Source of the DNA: Spirosoma aureum
Lineage (GTDB): Bacteria > Bacteroidota > Bacteroidia > Cytophagales > Spirosomataceae
Direction: 5' to 3'
DNA: 64,000 bases
Assembly (NCBI RefSeq): GCF_011604685.1
Contig: NZ_CP050063.1
Coordinates: forward strand, 8,535,001-8,599,000
The position numbers and the translations under genes are program-made. A model generated the notes under the pieces. It ran no database searches, was not told the DNA's origin, and saw only the letters and a list, made by a program, of their open reading frames with translations. How positions within the stretch are numbered: position 1 is the first letter of the stretch; each line of letters begins with the position of its first letter. Below, piece after piece: positions 44,640-53,819 of the stretch.

Positions 44640-46004
44640 ATGAAATCAATCCATAGCTCGTACGACGCACTAATCATTGGTTTTGGGAAAGGGGGCAAGA
44701 CCCTGGCTGCTTACCTGGCCAATCAAGGCTGGCAGGTGGCGCTGGTTGAACAGTCTCCGCTCATGTATGGGGGCACCTGTATCAATATTGCCTGCATACC
44801 CACCAAATCTCTTGTCCATAATGCCGAACTAGGCAAGCCCTATGCCGAATCGATTCATGAAAAGGATCAACTGACCGCAACGCTTCGGCAACGAAATTTC
44901 AACCTGGTCGACCAATCACCCAATGCCACGGTGATCACCGGAAAAGCCTCATTCGTGTCCCCCAATCAGGTCTCTGTTCGACTTACGGATACCCAGGAAG
45001 ATATCCTTATCGAAGCCGAGCGGATTTTTATTAACACAGGCGCTAAACCGATTATTCCGGCTATTTCAGGCCTTCAGCAAAGCCAGCGGGTATTTACCAG
45101 TACAACCCTCATCGAGCAGACCGAGCTTCCTCTCAGGCTGGTTATAATTGGTGGAGGCTATATTGCGCTGGAGTTTGCCAGTATGTACGCCCAATACGGC
45201 TCGAAGGTGACCATTCTGGATCGATCTACCCAATTCTTACCGAATGAGGATCGGGATATGGCTGATGCGGTCATGGCTGTTCTTGTGAACAAAGGCATCC
45301 GGATCGAGCAGGCAGTAAACATAGACGAAATTACCCCCGACGACGGAGATCGTCAGGACACGGTTGTCTATCACACCCAGGCAGGTAACAGACAGGAAGT
45401 TCAGGCCTCCGCTATTCTCGTGGCTACGGGCCGACAGCCGTATACAGAAGGATTGAATCTATCGGCAGCGGGTGTAGATATGGATGCGAAAGGGTATATT
45501 CGGGTTAATGAATACCTACAGACCAACGTTCCGCATATCTGGGCTCTTGGCGATGTAAATGGTGGACCCCAGTTTACGTATGTATCCCTGGACGATTATC
45601 GAATCATCCGGAGCCAGTTCTTTAACTATAAGCCGCATACGCTGCTTGATCGCAACCTGGTAGCATTCAGCTTATTTACCAGCCCTCCCTTTTCTCATGT
45701 CGGTCTGCGCGAACACGAAGCTTTAGCAAAAGGGTATCACATCAAAATAGCCACTTTACCGGCCGCTTCGATCACACGCGCTCAGATTTTAAATGAAACG
45801 GAAGGGCTGTTAAAATGCATTGTCGATGCGGATACGGATCAAATTCTGGGCTGTAGTTTACTTTGTGCGAACTCGAGTGAATTGATCAATCTGGTTCAAC
45901 TGGCTATGCGTGCCAGATTCGATTATACCGTATTGCGGGATACAATTTACACGCACCCGAGCATGAGTGAAGGATTAAACGACTTATTCGCCAAGGTGCC
46001 ATAA
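44640..46004 (+). CDS. RclA-like pyridine-nucleotide-disulfide oxidoreductase
   Basis: 454 residues from ATG at 44640 (a GTG at 44589 would add 17 residues unlike the family). FAD motif YDALIIGFGKGGKTLAAYLA, redox-active pair Cys47/Cys52 in GGTCINIACIPTKSLVH, NAD-binding LRLVIIGGGYIALEFASMYA, LATGRQPYTEGL-like second FAD region, and the RclA-type segment ALGDVNGGPQFTYVSLDDYR. E. coli RclA is a copper(II) reductase that protects from hypochlorous acid; the same role is plausible. Paired with the Crp-like gene. Two bases separate it from the convergent LacI gene, with no terminator. Confidence 0.88.
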   Translation: MKSIHSSYDALIIGFGKGGKTLAAYLANQGWQVALVEQSPLMYGGTCINIACIPTKSLVHNAELGKPYAESIHEKDQLTATLRQRNFNLVDQSPNATVITGKASFVSPNQVSVRLTDTQEDILIEAERIFINTGAKPIIPAISGLQQSQRVFTSTTLIEQTELPLRLVIIGGGYIALEFASMYAQYGSKVTILDRSTQFLPNEDRDMADAVMAVLVNKGIRIEQAVNIDEITPDDGDRQDTVVYHTQAGNRQEVQASAILVATGRQPYTEGLNLSAAGVDMDAKGYIRVNEYLQTNVPHIWALGDVNGGPQFTYVSLDDYRIIRSQFFNYKPHTLLDRNLVAFSLFTSPPFSHVGLREHEALAKGYHIKIATLPAASITRAQILNETEGLLKCIVDADTDQILGCSLLCANSSELINLVQLAMRARFDYTVLRDTIYTHPSMSEGLNDLFAKVP

Positions 46005-46006
46005 AC

Positions 46007-47029
46007 CTATATTAACTCGCGCGTTGATTTACGAATTACCAGAGTGGTATCCAGCACATGCGTTTCGGGTATAAATTGTTGGGGAGCATTGATTTGCCGT
46101 AGTAATAACTGGGCTGCTAACTGCCCGATTTCGTGAATGGGCTGCACAACGGAAGTCAGCGGTGGCGTGACAAACGTACTGTGGGGAGCGTTGGAAAAGC
46201 CAACTAACGCGATGTCGTTCGGGATGGACAGATCGTTTTCCTGAATACAGATAAGGGCTTCCACAGCCGTTGGGTCATTGACGGCAAACAACGCATCGGG
46301 TCGGTTGGGCATATCCAGCAGTAACTGTGTGCAGCGTCGGGCGCGCCCTTCCACAAAATCGCAGTGCATAATCAACGATTCATCAATGGGAAATTGGTGC
46401 GCTTTTAAGGCATCGAGATACCCATTTAGCCGATTCCGGCCGATGGTCATATTTTCCGGGCCTGCTAGGTGGGCAATCCGTCGGCAACCCGTTTGAATGA
46501 GATGCTGAACGGCCATAAATGCACCTTTATAATCGTCCACCATTACTTTGGAGCCTTGCAGTTCATCGACAATCCGATTAAAAAACACAATCGGCAAACC
46601 CTTTCGTTGGGCTGCTACAATGTGCTCATAATCATTCGTCTCCCGCGTAATGGCCAGAATCAGGCCATCGACCCGGCTTGATACCATGGCCTGTAAATTA
46701 TGCTTTTCAATGTCTAATGATTCGCTGGATTGCATCACCATTACCTTGTATCCAGTCGCATTGGCCACCTCCTGAATCCCCAGAATTACATTGGGGAAGT
46801 AGGCATGAACGAATTCAGGCACCATCACCCCAATAATATCCGTCTTGTTCTTCCGCAGGCTGGCAGCAACGGTGTTCGGCTGGTAATCAAGCTGATGCGC
46901 CAGATCCAGAACAGCCTTTTTGGTTTCTGGATTAATGTCGGGCGCATTGCGTAAGGCTCTGGAAACAGTCGATATGGAGACATTGAGCTTAATAGCAATA
47001 TCCCAGATAGTAGGTTGTTTACTTCTCAT
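46007..47029 (-). CDS. LacI-family repressor
   Basis: 340 residues. N-terminal helix-turn-helix with hinge (PTIWDIAIKLNVSISTVSRA, LRNAPDINPETKKAVLDLAH, LDYQPNTVAASLRKNKTDII) and a sugar-binding sensor domain (~60-335: GVMVPEFVHAYFPNVILGIQ, FFNRIVDELQGSKVMVDDYK, GCRRIAHLAGPENMTIGRNR, RPDALFAVNDPTAVEALICI). Represses until a sugar metabolite binds. It diverges from the SusC-led locus on the right, and a perfect 18-bp palindrome sits in the shared region, so it should control that locus. Confidence 0.95.
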   Translation of the reverse strand: MRSKQPTIWDIAIKLNVSISTVSRALRNAPDINPETKKAVLDLAHQLDYQPNTVAASLRKNKTDIIGVMVPEFVHAYFPNVILGIQEVANATGYKVMVMQSSESLDIEKHNLQAMVSSRVDGLILAITRETNDYEHIVAAQRKGLPIVFFNRIVDELQGSKVMVDDYKGAFMAVQHLIQTGCRRIAHLAGPENMTIGRNRLNGYLDALKAHQFPIDESLIMHCDFVEGRARRCTQLLLDMPNRPDALFAVNDPTAVEALICIQENDLSIPNDIALVGFSNAPHSTFVTPPLTSVVQPIHEIGQLAAQLLLRQINAPQQFIPETHVLDTTLVIRKSTRELI

Positions 47030-47201
47030 AGCTCAACCAATCCGATCAAAGCGTTTAGCCTATTCATTATTGTATTTTTTAGCGATAAGCCTTTATCCTG
47101 AAAATGCGCTGAAAAAAACCTAACCTGAACCGACGAAAGACCGCCAGTTACAAATCCATCATTTCCCCTGACTAGTTAAGCGTTCCGATTTTATTTCCGA
47201 C

Positions 47202-47219
47202 AACGTTACCGGTAACGTT
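47202..47219. promoter_or_regulatory. LacI-type operator, perfect 18-bp palindrome
   Basis: AACGTTACCGGTAACGTT, exactly symmetric around a central CG, the form bound by LacI-family dimers. It lies 173 bases from the divergent LacI start and 177 bases upstream of the SusC start at 47396. No second copy was noticed in the locus. Confidence 0.7.
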
Positions 47220-47395
47220 TTTTCACAAGAAAACCTCAAAAACAGCCAATTCTACTTGTTATCACGCCACTAATTCCTATAAATTCAAGGGTAGTTCAGA
47301 AAATAGACCTGCTGTTTGAGAGCAGTCTAATGCTGGCAAAAAATACCTCTATCTGGCACGAAAGATCTGTACAATATAACTATTCCAATCCTTAT

Positions 47396-50300
47396 ATGCT
47401 CATGAACGAATCTCTAAAACAAGTAGGATGGGTATTCCTTTTTTTATCCTTACTAACTGTCAGTACAAAGCTGATAGCAAACGAAACACCAGGAATGTCG
47501 CCCAGGGCCGTTTCCATTAAAGGAACTGTTACCACCGAAACCGGCGAGACCTTACCGGGCGTGACGATTGCCGTAAAAGGCACAACCATTGGCACAACAA
47601 CCAATGAGTCCGGTCAATACAGTCTCAGTATTCCTGATGGAAATGCTACGCTGGTATTCAGCTCGGTAGGTTATGAAAAACAGGAAGTATCGATTAGTAA
47701 TGGCCGAACAACGATTAACGTCGTGTTGCAGGCCGACACGAAAGCATTAAACGAAGTGGTTGTAGTGGGCTATGGCACCCAACAACGACGGGATCTGACC
47801 GGATCGGTGGGGTCCGTAAAGGGAAAAGAACTGGAGAATCTGCCTGTTCGGGGTCCACTCGAAGCCTTACAGGGGCGGGTTGCCGGGGTACAGATCACCA
47901 ACAACAGCGGCTCCCCCGGTGCAGCCCCGAATGTCCGGATCCGGGGAGTTACGTCGCTGAATGCAGGCAATGATCCACTCTACATTGTTGATGGCGTACC
48001 CATTACGGGCGATATCAGCGTCGTAAATCCGAATGACATTCAATCGATGGAAGTGCTGAAAGATGCCTCCGCTACAGCTATTTACGGTGCCAGGGGAGCC
48101 AATGGCATTATTATCGTGACGACGAAACGCGGAAAATCGGGTAAAACATCGGTTGGGCTGAGTACCTACACCGGTTTTATGGATGTCAGAAAGACCGTAC
48201 CCATGCTGGATGCCTATCAGGAGCGTGATTATATCCTGAATGCCGTGGCTAATGCCGGAGTTCCCGAAGTACGGCTGGGCCTGGACACACTTTTTAGAAA
48301 TGGAGTTGCCTTGTATAATACCAACTGGCAGAACGAGATCTACCAACAGGGGGCCGTTTCCAATTATGAAGTGTCATTACGGGGTGGAAATGAGAAAACA
48401 ACCTACGCGGCCAGTCTGGGGTATTTTAATCAGAAAGGGGTCATCGTCAGTTCGGGTTATGATACGTATCGGGGCCGCTTCAGCATTGACCACCAGGCTT
48501 CGGCCCGCTTTAAAACAGGGGCTAACATTCTGCTCTCTACCGCCAAACGCGACCGCGTTCCCGAAGGCGACGATATCAATGCAATCATACCGAATGCCAT
48601 GCGGAATCTGCCTTTCTCACCCGTATATAACCCCGATGGTTCGTATACTTACCTTGATCAGATTCAACGGCCTAATCCGGTAGGTCTGGCAATGCTTACT
48701 TCCTGGTTTACTGTCAGCAATCGGCTGGTGGGGAATGTATACGGCAACTACGATATCTGGAAAGGCCTAACCCTGCGTTCGACACTCAACGTCGATTATG
48801 CGGGCACTCGTGACGAACGGTTTACGCCCAGTACCATTCAGGGGGGATCGGCCCGTCCGGGTACGGCGTCTTATGGCGATGTATTTACCTGGGTCAACGA
48901 AAACACGTTGAACTACACCCATTCCATTGGGAAGCACAGCCTGTCGGGCTTACTGGGGTATAGTGTGCAGCAATCAAAAAGTTTCAACCTGTCGGCGGCT
49001 GCCAGCCAGGGTGCAACCGATAACATCACCACGCTGAACGCAGCGGCCAGCCCAACGGGTGCTTCCAGTAGTAAATCGTCCTGGGGATTGGTCTCGTATT
49101 TTGCGCGTTTGAATTACAGCTACAACGATAAATACCTCCTGGCGGCTACGGTGCGTCAGGATGGTTCGTCCCGCTTCGGAGCCGACAAACGGTACGGTCT
49201 ATTTCCGTCTGTTTCGGCTGGCTGGCGTATTTCGGAGGAGTCGTTTATGAAAAGCGTTCCGTTTATCAGCGACTTGAAATTACGCGCCAGCATGGGTGTT
49301 GTCGGCAACCAGTCTATCAGTGATTTTGGCGCACAGGGTTTGTATAGTACCGGCAGTAACTACCTTGGAAAAGCCGGGATCGCGCTGTCAGCTATTCCGA
49401 ACCCATCCCTCAGCTGGGAATCGACTACCCAATCCGATATTGGTCTGGATGTTTCTTTCCTTCATAACCGGATTAATCTGACGGCCGATGCCTATCTAAA
49501 AAAGACAAATGCGCTGTTGTTATCCGTGAACCTACCCACAACTACGGGTTTTGGTTCTGCCCTGCAAAACGTAGGTAATACCCAGAATAAAGGACTGGAA
49601 TTCAGCATATCCAGTCAGAATATTGTGGGTGGTGCCGGGGGCTTTACCTGGAGTACGGCGTTCAATATCTCTTTCAACCGAAACAAGATTCTGAGCTTAT
49701 CGAACAACAATGCCGATATCATCCAGACCAGTGCCGATGCGACCTTCTACGGAACAGCCCCCCAGGGTCTTGGCCGGGTAGGCGAGCCGATCGGCGTCTT
49801 ATTCGGGCAGGTCTATACCGGTCGGGTATATGCTACCACCGAAGAGGCTAAAGCTGCTAATATGCGGGATGGCAGTGCGTCGGGCCCATTTTATGTGGCC
49901 GGGGATATGATTTACAAGGATTTGAACGGAGATGGCATCATCAACGACGCTGACCGGACCATCATCGGCAATGCGAATCCCAAGCACATCGGTGGCCTGA
50001 CAAATAACTTTTCCTACAAGGGCTTCGATCTGTCGGTGTTTATGCAATGGTCATACGGCAACGACATCTTCAACGAGACCCGTGAGGCTTCGAACCGCAG
50101 TTTCGTGTATAATGCCGCCACGACCGAAGTGCTGCGAAGCTGGCGCAAAGAAGGTGACATTACGGATGTTCCCCGCGGCACGCCCAGTACCATTAGCCGG
50201 AACGGATTTGCCTCCAGTCGGTGGGTCGAAGATGGCTCTTATCTGCGCGTGAAAACTGCCACACTCGGCTACACCTTTCCATCGGCCCTGCTCAAGCGGG

Positions 50301-50479
50301 TTAAGATTGATAACCTGCGACTGTATGTGTCCGGGCAAAACCTGTTCACGTTCACCAACTACTCGGGCATGGACCCCGAAGTGAACTTTCGAAGCACCTT
50401 ACCACTACTTCAGGGAATCGACCTGGGCACCTATCCGATGGTACGCACAATCACCTTTGGCCTGAATCTGGGGCTCTAA
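47396..50479 (+). CDS. SusC/RagA TonB-dependent outer-membrane transporter
   Basis: 1027 residues from ATG at 47396; alternatives are ATG at 47402, two codons in, or 47330, which adds 22 residues before the signal peptide. Signal segment VGWVFLFLSLLTVSTKLIAN, carboxypeptidase-D-regulatory-like domain (SIKGTVTTETGETLPGVTIA, YSLSIPDGNATLVFSSVGY), NEVVVVGYGTQQRRDLTG, plug (NVRIRGVTSLNAGNDPLYIV, MEVLKDASATAIYGARGANG) and barrel ending RTITFGLNLGL. First gene of the LacI-controlled locus; its glycan is probably sulfated, judging from the sulfatases downstream. Confidence 0.97.
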   Translation: MLMNESLKQVGWVFLFLSLLTVSTKLIANETPGMSPRAVSIKGTVTTETGETLPGVTIAVKGTTIGTTTNESGQYSLSIPDGNATLVFSSVGYEKQEVSISNGRTTINVVLQADTKALNEVVVVGYGTQQRRDLTGSVGSVKGKELENLPVRGPLEALQGRVAGVQITNNSGSPGAAPNVRIRGVTSLNAGNDPLYIVDGVPITGDISVVNPNDIQSMEVLKDASATAIYGARGANGIIIVTTKRGKSGKTSVGLSTYTGFMDVRKTVPMLDAYQERDYILNAVANAGVPEVRLGLDTLFRNGVALYNTNWQNEIYQQGAVSNYEVSLRGGNEKTTYAASLGYFNQKGVIVSSGYDTYRGRFSIDHQASARFKTGANILLSTAKRDRVPEGDDINAIIPNAMRNLPFSPVYNPDGSYTYLDQIQRPNPVGLAMLTSWFTVSNRLVGNVYGNYDIWKGLTLRSTLNVDYAGTRDERFTPSTIQGGSARPGTASYGDVFTWVNENTLNYTHSIGKHSLSGLLGYSVQQSKSFNLSAAASQGATDNITTLNAAASPTGASSSKSSWGLVSYFARLNYSYNDKYLLAATVRQDGSSRFGADKRYGLFPSVSAGWRISEESFMKSVPFISDLKLRASMGVVGNQSISDFGAQGLYSTGSNYLGKAGIALSAIPNPSLSWESTTQSDIGLDVSFLHNRINLTADAYLKKTNALLLSVNLPTTTGFGSALQNVGNTQNKGLEFSISSQNIVGGAGGFTWSTAFNISFNRNKILSLSNNNADIIQTSADATFYGTAPQGLGRVGEPIGVLFGQVYTGRVYATTEEAKAANMRDGSASGPFYVAGDMIYKDLNGDGIINDADRTIIGNANPKHIGGLTNNFSYKGFDLSVFMQWSYGNDIFNETREASNRSFVYNAATTEVLRSWRKEGDITDVPRGTPSTISRNGFASSRWVEDGSYLRVKTATLGYTFPSALLKRVKIDNLRLYVSGQNLFTFTNYSGMDPEVNFRSTLPLLQGIDLGTYPMVRTITFGLNLGL

Positions 50480-50493
50480 ACCTGACCTTACTC

Positions 50494-51909
50494 ATGAAAA
50501 AAATAATCTATAGCATCCTGATAATCACACTGGTTATTCTGGTTGCAGGCTGCACCGATGTTCTCAATCAGGTGCCGGTAAGCGCCCTGACTCAAAGTTC
50601 TTTTTTCCAGAATGCTGCCGATGCCGAAGCAGCTATCATTACCGGTTATGATGCTTTGCAGGGCGACGATGTCCGGCATATTGCCTGGGGAGATGCACGG
50701 GCGGATAATCTTCGGGTACCGGTCAATGAAATTGGTATTACCGATGGAGGAGTACTGGATTTCCAGAACGACAACATCAGTACCAGCAGTGGATATGCGA
50801 CCTGGAGTCGTTTCTATTCAGGAATCAACAAAGTCAACAATGTGCTGGCCCAGGTGCCTGCTATTAAAAGTCCAACCATCACCAGCGTTCGGGATCGGAT
50901 TATGGGTGAGGCTTATTTTCTGCGGGCTCTTAATTACTTCTATCTCGTACGCTTGTGGGGGGCTGTGCCGCTGGTGCTGGAGCCAACGCTTTCCCTGGAT
51001 AAAAATTTACAGCCTGCCCGAACACCTGCCGATAAAATACAGGATCAGATCATTGCCGATCTGAAACAGGCCGAGAAATTACTGCCGGTTACTTACGCAT
51101 CGACGATTGAAACGAGAGGGCGGGCCACACAGGGAGCTGCTCAGGCGCTGCTGACGAAGGTTTATCTCTGGCGGAGTTCCTATAACCAGACCAACGAATG
51201 GCAACTGGCAGCCGATTACGCGGCCAAGGTTATTGCCAATGCAAACTATAGCCTGGTGTCAGGAGCCAACTATAGCACCATTTTTAGAACGAAAAACACC
51301 AGTGAATCCATTTTCGAACTCCAGTACAATTACAACAATCAGGAAACGAATGGCCTTTCGGCCTATTTCCTGCCCCGTAGCAGTAAAGTGACAACGGGCG
51401 GAAACCAGACCGTGATTCCGACTCAAAAGCTGGTCGATGCTTTTGAGTCGGGTGATCTTCGAAAAGCAGCCAGTTTTTATACCAGCGATCCAGCCACCGA
51501 TCAGTTTCCCAACCTGCCTACTGTGGCCAAATACCTGGGAACAGTGGTAGGAACCACCCGCTATAGTGATAGCAATCTTATTTTCCTGCGGCTGGCCGAT
51601 GTGATTCTGATGCAGGCTGAAGCACTGGCGCAGTTAGGTCAGACTGCCCCTTCCATCGCGCTGGTTAACCGGATTCGGAATCGGGCCGGACTGGCCAATA
51701 CCACAGCTACGTCGAAAGATGCTGTTCTGCTGGCCATTGAGCAGGAGCGTTTTGTTGAACTCTGCTTTGAGGGACATCGGTGGTACGACCTGCTTCGAAC
51801 CGGGCGGGCAAAAGCTGTATTGGGCGTCGATAAAAAAGCGCTGATGCCCGTTTATTACACTGAAATTCAATTGAATCCGAATTTGCTGCCCCAGAATCCA
51901 GGCTATTGA
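50494..51909 (+). CDS. SusD/RagB-family nutrient-binding lipoprotein
   Basis: 471 residues. Lipobox LVAGC (Cys20) after a short hydrophobic stretch, then SusD marks: TDVLNQVPVSALTQSSFFQN, IMGEAYFLRALNYFYLVRLW, GRATQGAAQALLTKVYLWRS, NLIFLRLADVILMQAEALAQ, IEQERFVELCFEGHRWYDLL and a C-terminal LNPNLLPQNPGY. Partner of the SusC gene ending 14 bases upstream. A hairpin lies 30 bases past its stop, before the propeller genes, and may set a higher expression level for SusC/SusD than for the downstream genes. Confidence 0.96.
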   Translation: MKKIIYSILIITLVILVAGCTDVLNQVPVSALTQSSFFQNAADAEAAIITGYDALQGDDVRHIAWGDARADNLRVPVNEIGITDGGVLDFQNDNISTSSGYATWSRFYSGINKVNNVLAQVPAIKSPTITSVRDRIMGEAYFLRALNYFYLVRLWGAVPLVLEPTLSLDKNLQPARTPADKIQDQIIADLKQAEKLLPVTYASTIETRGRATQGAAQALLTKVYLWRSSYNQTNEWQLAADYAAKVIANANYSLVSGANYSTIFRTKNTSESIFELQYNYNNQETNGLSAYFLPRSSKVTTGGNQTVIPTQKLVDAFESGDLRKAASFYTSDPATDQFPNLPTVAKYLGTVVGTTRYSDSNLIFLRLADVILMQAEALAQLGQTAPSIALVNRIRNRAGLANTTATSKDAVLLAIEQERFVELCFEGHRWYDLLRTGRAKAVLGVDKKALMPVYYTEIQLNPNLLPQNPGY

Positions 51910-51924
51910 TCCCAAGTAAAAAAT

Positions 51925-51951
51925 CTCCTCTCCTGCTATAGGAGAGGGGAG
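51925..51951 (+). terminator. Hairpin after SusD, possible partial terminator
   Basis: CCTCTCCT / AGGAGAGG (51927-51934 / 51940-51947) with a 5-base loop, 15 bases after the SusD stop inside the rightward locus. No U-tract. Likely an attenuator or RNA-stabilising hairpin rather than a full stop. Confidence 0.4.
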
Positions 51952-52005
51952 CAAATCAGGAGCTATCCAAATGAGTAAGAATTTTCCTCTAAACCATTGC
52001 CTGGT

Positions 52006-53772
52006 ATGAAATTGAAAGAAGCCTGTAATACGCTATGGTTATTGTGTTGTCTGGTGACTTTAGGCCGTTCATTACAGGCGCAAACGCCTGATAAGCGGGA
52101 CATTTCTCTGGGGTTTTCCATTTACGAAAATGGCTATATGGATCAGCCTTACGTATCGGTTCTGCCGAATGGAAACTGGCTTTGTCTGTTTACAACTGGA
52201 TCGGCCAGCGAAAGCAGGCCCGGTCAGCATGTGGTAGCGACAACCAGTACCGATCAGGGGCAAACCTGGTCGAACCCCGTTGATATCGAGCCCAGTACGG
52301 GGCCATTGGCTTCGTGGGCCATGCCGTATGTAACGCCCTATGGACGAGTTTATGCCTTCTACGATTACAATGGCGACAACATCAATTCGCTGAACGGCAA
52401 GCCCTTAAAACAAGTAGGTGAACTCGGTTGGTATTGCTATAAATACTCGGACGATAACGGGCAGACCTGGTCGGAGCGATACCGATTACCCGTTCGAAAA
52501 ACGCCGGTCGATTTCAATAACGACTGGAAAGGCGAAGTGCAATTACTTTGGGGGATAGCGAAGCCAATTGCAGTAGGCGGAACTATGTATTTCGGTTTTA
52601 CCAAGCTGGGTAAATTCCAGCAGGATCTGGGCGAAGGCTGGTTTTTCAAATCCGACAATATCGATACCGAGAAAGACGCCACGAAACTGCATTGGCAAAT
52701 GCTGCCAGACGGGGACCAGGGCCTTCGTAATCCGGCGTTTGGCTCTGTTCAGGAAGAGCAAAATATCGTTAGCCTCAGCAAAGGCGATTTGTACTGCATG
52801 TATCGGACTACGCAGGGTTTCGCGGCTCATGCCTATAGCCGGGATGGCGGTCATAACTGGACTATGCCCGAGGCCGCTTCGTATACGCCCGGCGGAAAAA
52901 TTCTGAAGAATCCCCGAGCCTGCCCCAGGGTGTTTAAATGCCAGAATGGAAAATTCCTGTTCTGGTACCATAACCATAGTGGCAAGGATTATACCGGTCG
53001 TAATCCGGTCTGGATCAGCGGAGGGGTCGAAAAGGATGGATTTATTTATTGGTCCCAACCCGAAATCCTGCTCTACGATAACGATCCCAAAGGCCGAGGC
53101 ATGAGCTATCCCGATTTGATCGAACAGGACGGCAAGTACTGGATGACCGAGACCCAGAAGGTAAAAGGACGCGTCCATCGGATTGATTACAGCCTGCTGG
53201 ACGGTCTATGGAAGCAGGCAACAACGACCGCACTGACGCGAAATGGCCTGGTTGTGAACAAGACAGCCGCCAAATCCAATACATCGATTCGGATACCAAC
53301 GATACCCAACCTGAAAACCGGAGGCTTTAGCCTGGATTTATGGCTGACCCTCAATGACCTGCAGGCGAACCAGATTGTGTTCGACAGCAGGGATCAGCAG
53401 GGAAAAGGCATCTGGATCACTACCACCGACCAGCAAACCCTCCGTTTATTCATGTCTGACGGAGTTCGTACAGAAGGCTGGGATACAGATCCTGGCAGTT
53501 TACGGGTAGGTAAGCTTCAGCATGTTGTTTTTATAGTCGATGGGGCACCTGACATCATCACGGTAGTCGTTGATGGCACGTTGTGCGATGGAGGAACTAC
53601 TCGTCAATACGGTTGGGGTCGATTCAACCCACAGCTTGAGGACGTCAATGGAAACCGGAAAGCGCAACTGGCACCCAGTCTGCACGGACAGGTCAATGCG
53701 TTGAAACTGTATGAGCGGTATCTGACCACCAGCGAAGCCGTCGCTAATTTCAACGCCAGTAAACCCCGTTAA
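52006..53772 (+). CDS. Secreted BNR/sialidase-like propeller with C-terminal LamG domain (copy A)
   Basis: 588 residues from ATG at 52006 with a Sec signal (~1-26, ending QAQ). A beta-propeller (~35-415) carries three Asp boxes (STDQGQTWS, SDDNGQTWS, SRDGGHNWT) and conserved patches YMDQPYVSVLPNGNWLCLFT, FWYHNHSGKDYTGRNPVWIS, RGMSYPDLIEQDGKYWMTET. Residues ~435-585 form a concanavalin-like LamG domain (GGFSLDLWLTLND, VVVDGTLCDGG). Asp-box propellers are found in sialidases, and related BNR_4 folds in ulvan lyases, but the GH33 FRIP motif and arginine triad are not evident, so the reaction is open. The tandem paralogue follows directly. Likely acts on the glycan imported by the SusC/SusD pair. 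Confidence 0.85.
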   Translation: MKLKEACNTLWLLCCLVTLGRSLQAQTPDKRDISLGFSIYENGYMDQPYVSVLPNGNWLCLFTTGSASESRPGQHVVATTSTDQGQTWSNPVDIEPSTGPLASWAMPYVTPYGRVYAFYDYNGDNINSLNGKPLKQVGELGWYCYKYSDDNGQTWSERYRLPVRKTPVDFNNDWKGEVQLLWGIAKPIAVGGTMYFGFTKLGKFQQDLGEGWFFKSDNIDTEKDATKLHWQMLPDGDQGLRNPAFGSVQEEQNIVSLSKGDLYCMYRTTQGFAAHAYSRDGGHNWTMPEAASYTPGGKILKNPRACPRVFKCQNGKFLFWYHNHSGKDYTGRNPVWISGGVEKDGFIYWSQPEILLYDNDPKGRGMSYPDLIEQDGKYWMTETQKVKGRVHRIDYSLLDGLWKQATTTALTRNGLVVNKTAAKSNTSIRIPTIPNLKTGGFSLDLWLTLNDLQANQIVFDSRDQQGKGIWITTTDQQTLRLFMSDGVRTEGWDTDPGSLRVGKLQHVVFIVDGAPDIITVVVDGTLCDGGTTRQYGWGRFNPQLEDVNGNRKAQLAPSLHGQVNALKLYERYLTTSEAVANFNASKPR

Positions 53773-53819
53773 CTGTGAGCCATCCATTCAAAGACTTTAC
53801 CCTAAAAACCGCGAATTTC

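Noticed and set aside
47330..47395. Upstream start for the third SusC
   Set aside because: It places 22 polar residues ahead of an otherwise normal signal peptide. Kept only as an alternative.
51997..53772. Naming the propeller proteins sialidase (GH33)
   Set aside because: Asp boxes alone are shared by many propellers; the FRIP motif and arginine triad were not identified.
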